From: Stutzerimonas stutzeri
GTDB taxonomy: Bacteria > Pseudomonadota > Gammaproteobacteria > Pseudomonadales > Pseudomonadaceae
Assembly (NCBI RefSeq): GCF_002890915.1
Contig: NZ_POUT01000006.1
Coordinates: 212,055-276,054 of the forward strand
Direction of reading: 5' to 3'
Length of the DNA: 64,000 nt
Positions 61,438 to 64,000 of the stretch are shown here, piece after piece (within the stretch, counting starts at the first letter, position 1; every line of letters starts with the position of its first letter). The position numbers and the translations under genes are program-made. Below the pieces are notes generated by a model. The model did no database searches and was not told where the DNA came from. It saw only the letters and a program-made list of their open reading frames with translations.

Positions 61438-62082
61438 ATGAACAGACCAGCACGCAACGACAAGCGCGAACTGATCCTGACTAGGGGCGCCCAGGTGATG
61501 ACCCGGCGGGGTTACCACGGCACCGGGGTACAGGAGATCGTCCAGGCCGCCGGCATTCCCAAAGGCTCCTTCTACCACTACTTCGCCAGCAAGGAGGATT
61601 TCGCCCTGCAGGCGCTGGCGTACATCTATGAGCCGCGGCTGGAGCGCTACCGGGCCGCGTTGGCCAATTCCGCGAGCGGCCCGCGGCAGCGCATCCTCGA
61701 CTACTACGCCGAGCTGGTCGCGCACTTCGCCCGGCAGGAAAGGCCCGAATACCACTGCTTCATCGGCAGCCTGAGTTTCGAGATGGCCGAGTTGAGCCAG
61801 CCGATCGGCCGCCAGGTCTGCGCGATTCTCGCCCGCTCCGTCGAGTTGCTGGCCGCCTGCCTGGACCAGGCGCGCAATGCCGGCGAAATCGCCTCCGGCT
61901 GCGATTGCCCGGCCCTGGCGGAATTCATCGGCGATGCCTGGGAAGGAGCATTGCTGCGCATGAAAGTCGGCGGCGATGCCGCGCCGTTGCAGGTTTTCCT
62001 CGAACAGCTGGAGCGCCTGCTGGCGCCGGCTGCGTCCAGTTCGCCGGGCTGCGATGCCCGGTTGCCTTGCCCAATGCCATAA
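61438..62082 (+). CDS. TetR/AcrR family transcriptional regulator
   Basis: A 214-residue repressor-type protein. The N-terminal DNA-binding domain has the helix-turn-helix TGVQEIVQAAGIPKGSFYHY followed by the typical FASKEDFALQAL. The ligand-binding C-terminal half includes FIGSLSFEMAELSQPIG and CDCPALAEFIGDAWEGALLR, a pattern shared with NemR-like regulators. It is immediately followed (11 bases) by an Old Yellow Enzyme gene, as nemR is by nemA in E. coli, so it probably represses this pair in response to electrophiles. The ATG at 61438 lacks a strong ribosome site; the palindrome GACCGGTC at 61416-61423 upstream may be its operator. Confidence 0.92.
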   Translation: MNRPARNDKRELILTRGAQVMTRRGYHGTGVQEIVQAAGIPKGSFYHYFASKEDFALQALAYIYEPRLERYRAALANSASGPRQRILDYYAELVAHFARQERPEYHCFIGSLSFEMAELSQPIGRQVCAILARSVELLAACLDQARNAGEIASGCDCPALAEFIGDAWEGALLRMKVGGDAAPLQVFLEQLERLLAPAASSSPGCDARLPCPMP

Positions 62083-62093
62083 GGAGTCGATAG

Positions 62094-63203
62094 ATGACCG
62101 CCAGCGTACAAGCCCTGTTCCAGCCCTTCGAGCTGGGCGCCCTGCGATTGCCGACCCGCGTGGTCATGGCGCCGATGACCCGCTCGTTCTCGCCCAATGG
62201 CGTGCCGACCGCCGATGTGGTCGAGTACTACCGCCGCCGTGCCGCTTCCGGTGTCGGCCTGATCATCACCGAGGGCACTACCGTCGGCCATGCCGCGGCC
62301 AACGGTTATCCGCATGTGCCGCGCTTCTACGGCGATGATGCGCTGGCCGGCTGGCAGGCGGTGGTCGAGGCGGTGCATGCGGCCGGCGGCAAGATCGTCC
62401 CGCAGCTCTGGCACGTCGGCAACGTGCGGCGCCTGGGCACCGAACCGGCGCCGGAAGTGCCGGGCTACGGGCCGATGGAAAAGCGCAAGGATGGAGAGGT
62501 CGTCGTCCACGGCATGACCCAGCAGGACATCCAGGACGTGATCGGCGCCTTTGCCCAGGCCGCGCGCGATGCCAAGGCGATCGGCATGGACGGCGTGGAG
62601 ATCCATGGCGCCCACGGTTACCTGATCGACCAGTTCTTCTGGGAAGGCAGCAACCAGCGCAGCGACGAATATGGCGGCAGCCTGGCCAATCGCTCGCGCT
62701 TCGCCATCGAGCTGGTCCAGGCGGTGCGTGCCGCGGTGGGGCCGGAGTTTCCGATCATCTTCCGCTTCTCGCAGTGGAAGCAGCAGGACTACAGCGCGCG
62801 GCTGGTGCAGACGCCCGAGGAACTGGCGGAATTCCTGGCGCCGCTATCGGCGGCCGGGGTGGATATCTTCCACTGCTCGACCCGGCGCTTCTGGGAACCG
62901 GAATTCGAGGGCTCGGAACTCAACCTGGCCGGCTGGACCCGTCGCCTGACCGGCAAACCGACCATCACCGTCGGCAGCGTGGGGCTGGACGGCGAGTTCC
63001 TGCAGTTCATGGTCAAGACCGACAAGGTGGCGCAGCCGGCCAATATCGAGGGCTTGCTGGAGCGCTTGAACCGTGAGGAATTCGACCTGGTGGCCGTGGG
63101 GCGGGCGCTGCTGGTCGATCCCGACTGGGCGGTGAAGGTACGGGAAGGGCGGTTGCAGGATATCCTGCCGTTCAGTCGGGAGGCGTTGAAGACGTTGGCA
63201 TGA
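62094..63203 (+). CDS. NADH:flavin oxidoreductase, Old Yellow Enzyme family (NemA-like)
   Basis: A 369-residue FMN-dependent ene-reductase. The barrel motifs include VVMAPMTRSFSPNGVPT at the FMN site, IITEGTTVGH, HxxN-type substrate residues in VEIHGAHGYLIDQFFW, and the signature SNQRSDEYGGSLANRSRFAI. Such enzymes reduce activated C=C bonds, nitro-compounds or maleimides. AAGGAGTCGATAG precedes the ATG, and the gene is coupled closely to the TetR regulator. The pair fits an electrophile-detoxifying unit. Confidence 0.94.
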   Translation: MTASVQALFQPFELGALRLPTRVVMAPMTRSFSPNGVPTADVVEYYRRRAASGVGLIITEGTTVGHAAANGYPHVPRFYGDDALAGWQAVVEAVHAAGGKIVPQLWHVGNVRRLGTEPAPEVPGYGPMEKRKDGEVVVHGMTQQDIQDVIGAFAQAARDAKAIGMDGVEIHGAHGYLIDQFFWEGSNQRSDEYGGSLANRSRFAIELVQAVRAAVGPEFPIIFRFSQWKQQDYSARLVQTPEELAEFLAPLSAAGVDIFHCSTRRFWEPEFEGSELNLAGWTRRLTGKPTITVGSVGLDGEFLQFMVKTDKVAQPANIEGLLERLNREEFDLVAVGRALLVDPDWAVKVREGRLQDILPFSREALKTLA

Positions 63204-63285
63204 GGGTGTGAGGCAGCAGAGGCTGGTTCTGCTGGTTCTGCGCCCGACCCTGGCTTCTCGTCCTTGCCACTTCGCGAGGTTGGCT

Positions 63286-63740
63286 TGGTACCAGACTGGC
63301 AAGTTAGTGTGTTGAATGAAAGTTTTGCTTTCATCGGCGATTAACGAGCTGCTTGAGAGCTTGGTTTCGCCCTGCTGGGCGAGTTCCTTTTGGCAGTCGC
63401 CCGGATGGCCGGCCCCGCCAAAAGGAACCAAAAAGTCTTGCCCCTGCATCCGGCCCTGCGCTTCGCTCCGGGTCCGTTACTCGCTTCGCTCGCCCTCCGG
63501 GCCAGCCTGCGGCTGTTACTCCGCTACGCTCCGTTTCTCTCCATCGCCGCTCCAGGGGTCGGCTTACAAGGGCCATCCCTGGCCCTTTAAGCCTTTCGCC
63601 GCATCCTTGCGGCTCAACCCCCTACGCAACGATTCCGCTCACCCTCCTGATGGGGCGTTGAGCGTCGCCTGAGGGTTCGTGCAGAAAGAAAAAGCCAAGC
63701 CAAAGCAAACATCAACGATCTTCCAGGCAACTCGGACTCC
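63286..63740. repeat. MITE-like dispersed element, copy 2 (reverse orientation, diverged)
   Basis: One terminus, TGGTACCAGACTGGCAAG at 63286-63303, matches the terminal repeat of the element at 29656-30186. It is followed by GTGTTGAATGAAAGTTTTGC and GGTTTCGCCCTGCTGGGCGA, present in the other copy in reverse complement. The block from about 63438 to 63535 is almost identical in both. Homology continues to about 63738 (GATCTTCCAGGC) and then stops, so the second terminus is missing or altered. Open frames crossing it are repeat-derived. Confidence 0.8.
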
Positions 63741-63784
63741 ATTCCCCGTCAGGAGGCCGAGTGGAGGTGTCGCGCAGGGGGACG

Positions 63785-63880
63785 CGAGGCATGGACGCCG
63801 AGCGAGGAACGAAGGACGGGGCCGCCGAGGTAGGGACGTCCCTTCGTGACGGCCCCCGGAGCGGCACCGGAAGGAGCAAC
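63785..63880. repeat. internal fragment of the same repeat family
   Basis: GGCATGGACGCCG, GGGACGTCCCTTCG and GGAGCGGC occur in the same order and spacing as around 29874-29945 in copy 1, in direct orientation to that copy. A hairpin of GGGGCCG with CGGCCCC encloses GGGACGTCCC. It directly abuts the IS110-type transposase end, so insertion of that element may have broken a repeat here. Confidence 0.6.
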
Positions 63881-63891
63881 CGTGTTCGGCG

Positions 63892-64000
63892 TCAAGCAAT
63901 TTGCGTATGGAAGTGCGCTTTATCCCGGATCATGGCATTCAGAATCACCAGCAGCTTGCGCATGCAGGCCACGATGGCAACCTTGCTCTTCTTGCCAGCG
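63892..64000 (-). CDS. IS110-family transposase, C-terminal fragment
   Basis: The last 35 codons of a minus-strand gene are visible, ending with TGA at 63892; the rest lies beyond the window. The sequence KSKVAIVACMRKLLVILNAM followed by IRDKAHFHTQIA matches the C-terminus of IS110/IS116/IS902 (Transposase_20) enzymes, which end in a VACMRKLLxxLNAM motif. These are DEDD recombinases whose C-terminal domain carries a catalytic serine. The element's end probably lies near the repeat fragment at 63785-63880. Confidence 0.82.
   Translation of the reverse strand, partial: AGKKSKVAIVACMRKLLVILNAMIRDKAHFHTQIA

Overview
The window is GC-rich DNA from the Pseudomonadaceae. The gene content and order (a division/cell-wall cluster running rsmH to lpxC, a PA4642-type gene beside mqo, and REP/REPIN-type intergenic repeats) best fit Pseudomonas in the broad sense, probably near the P. 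stutzeri (Stutzerimonas) group. This placement rests on gene order and protein resemblance, not on a search.

Layout. 1-16.6 kb: the dcw cluster on the + strand, rsmH(partial)-ftsL-ftsI-murE-murF-mraY-murD-ftsW-murG-murC-ddlB-ftsQ-ftsA-ftsZ-lpxC, very tightly packed, closed by a clear terminator. 16.7-23.9 kb: a mostly minus-strand run of small stress and envelope genes (ferritin-like protein, a Rho_N-like basic protein, osmE, a sugar dehydrogenase lipoprotein, MgtC/SapB, DUF2914- and DUF2726-type proteins, a LOG phosphoribohydrolase). 24.5-31.2 kb: an SDR dehydrogenase, a SulP transporter, a PA4642-like gene, mqo and a YajG lipoprotein. 31.5-36.1 kb: a DUF1329 protein, an acyltransferase and a small CPXCG/DUF2007/SRAP cluster. 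36.4-44.1 kb: a dCache chemoreceptor, an M48 lipoprotein peptidase, a Mn exporter behind a yybP-ykoY-type riboswitch, rsmC, a hydroxyacid dehydrogenase and a LysE exporter. 44.2-56.1 kb: an acyl-CoA ligase, a PAS hybrid kinase, an MBL hydrolase, an OmpA lipoprotein, a CHASE hybrid kinase next to a REC-PAS-GGDEF-EAL protein, and a second acyltransferase. 56.4-63.2 kb: ackA-pta, slyD, glutathione peroxidase, and a TetR regulator with an Old Yellow Enzyme. The right edge holds a dispersed repeat and the 3' end of an IS110-family transposase.

The protein-coding genes are mostly ordinary housekeeping and accessory genes. The more unusual signals lie between genes. (1) Four copies of a 35-bp element with three DnaA-box-like motifs at constant spacing flank the LOG gene (22.9-24.3 kb). 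(2) A 531-bp MITE-like element has perfect 20-bp terminal inverted repeats at 29.66-30.19 kb. A diverged copy lies in reverse orientation near 63.3 kb, and a hairpin in the two copies shows compensatory changes. (3) REPIN-like repeats occur in three copies. (4) A riboswitch has a hairpin that could compete with its closing stem. (5) Several very small ORFs have strong ribosome binding sites. I did not find a convincing new multi-gene defence or biosynthetic system.
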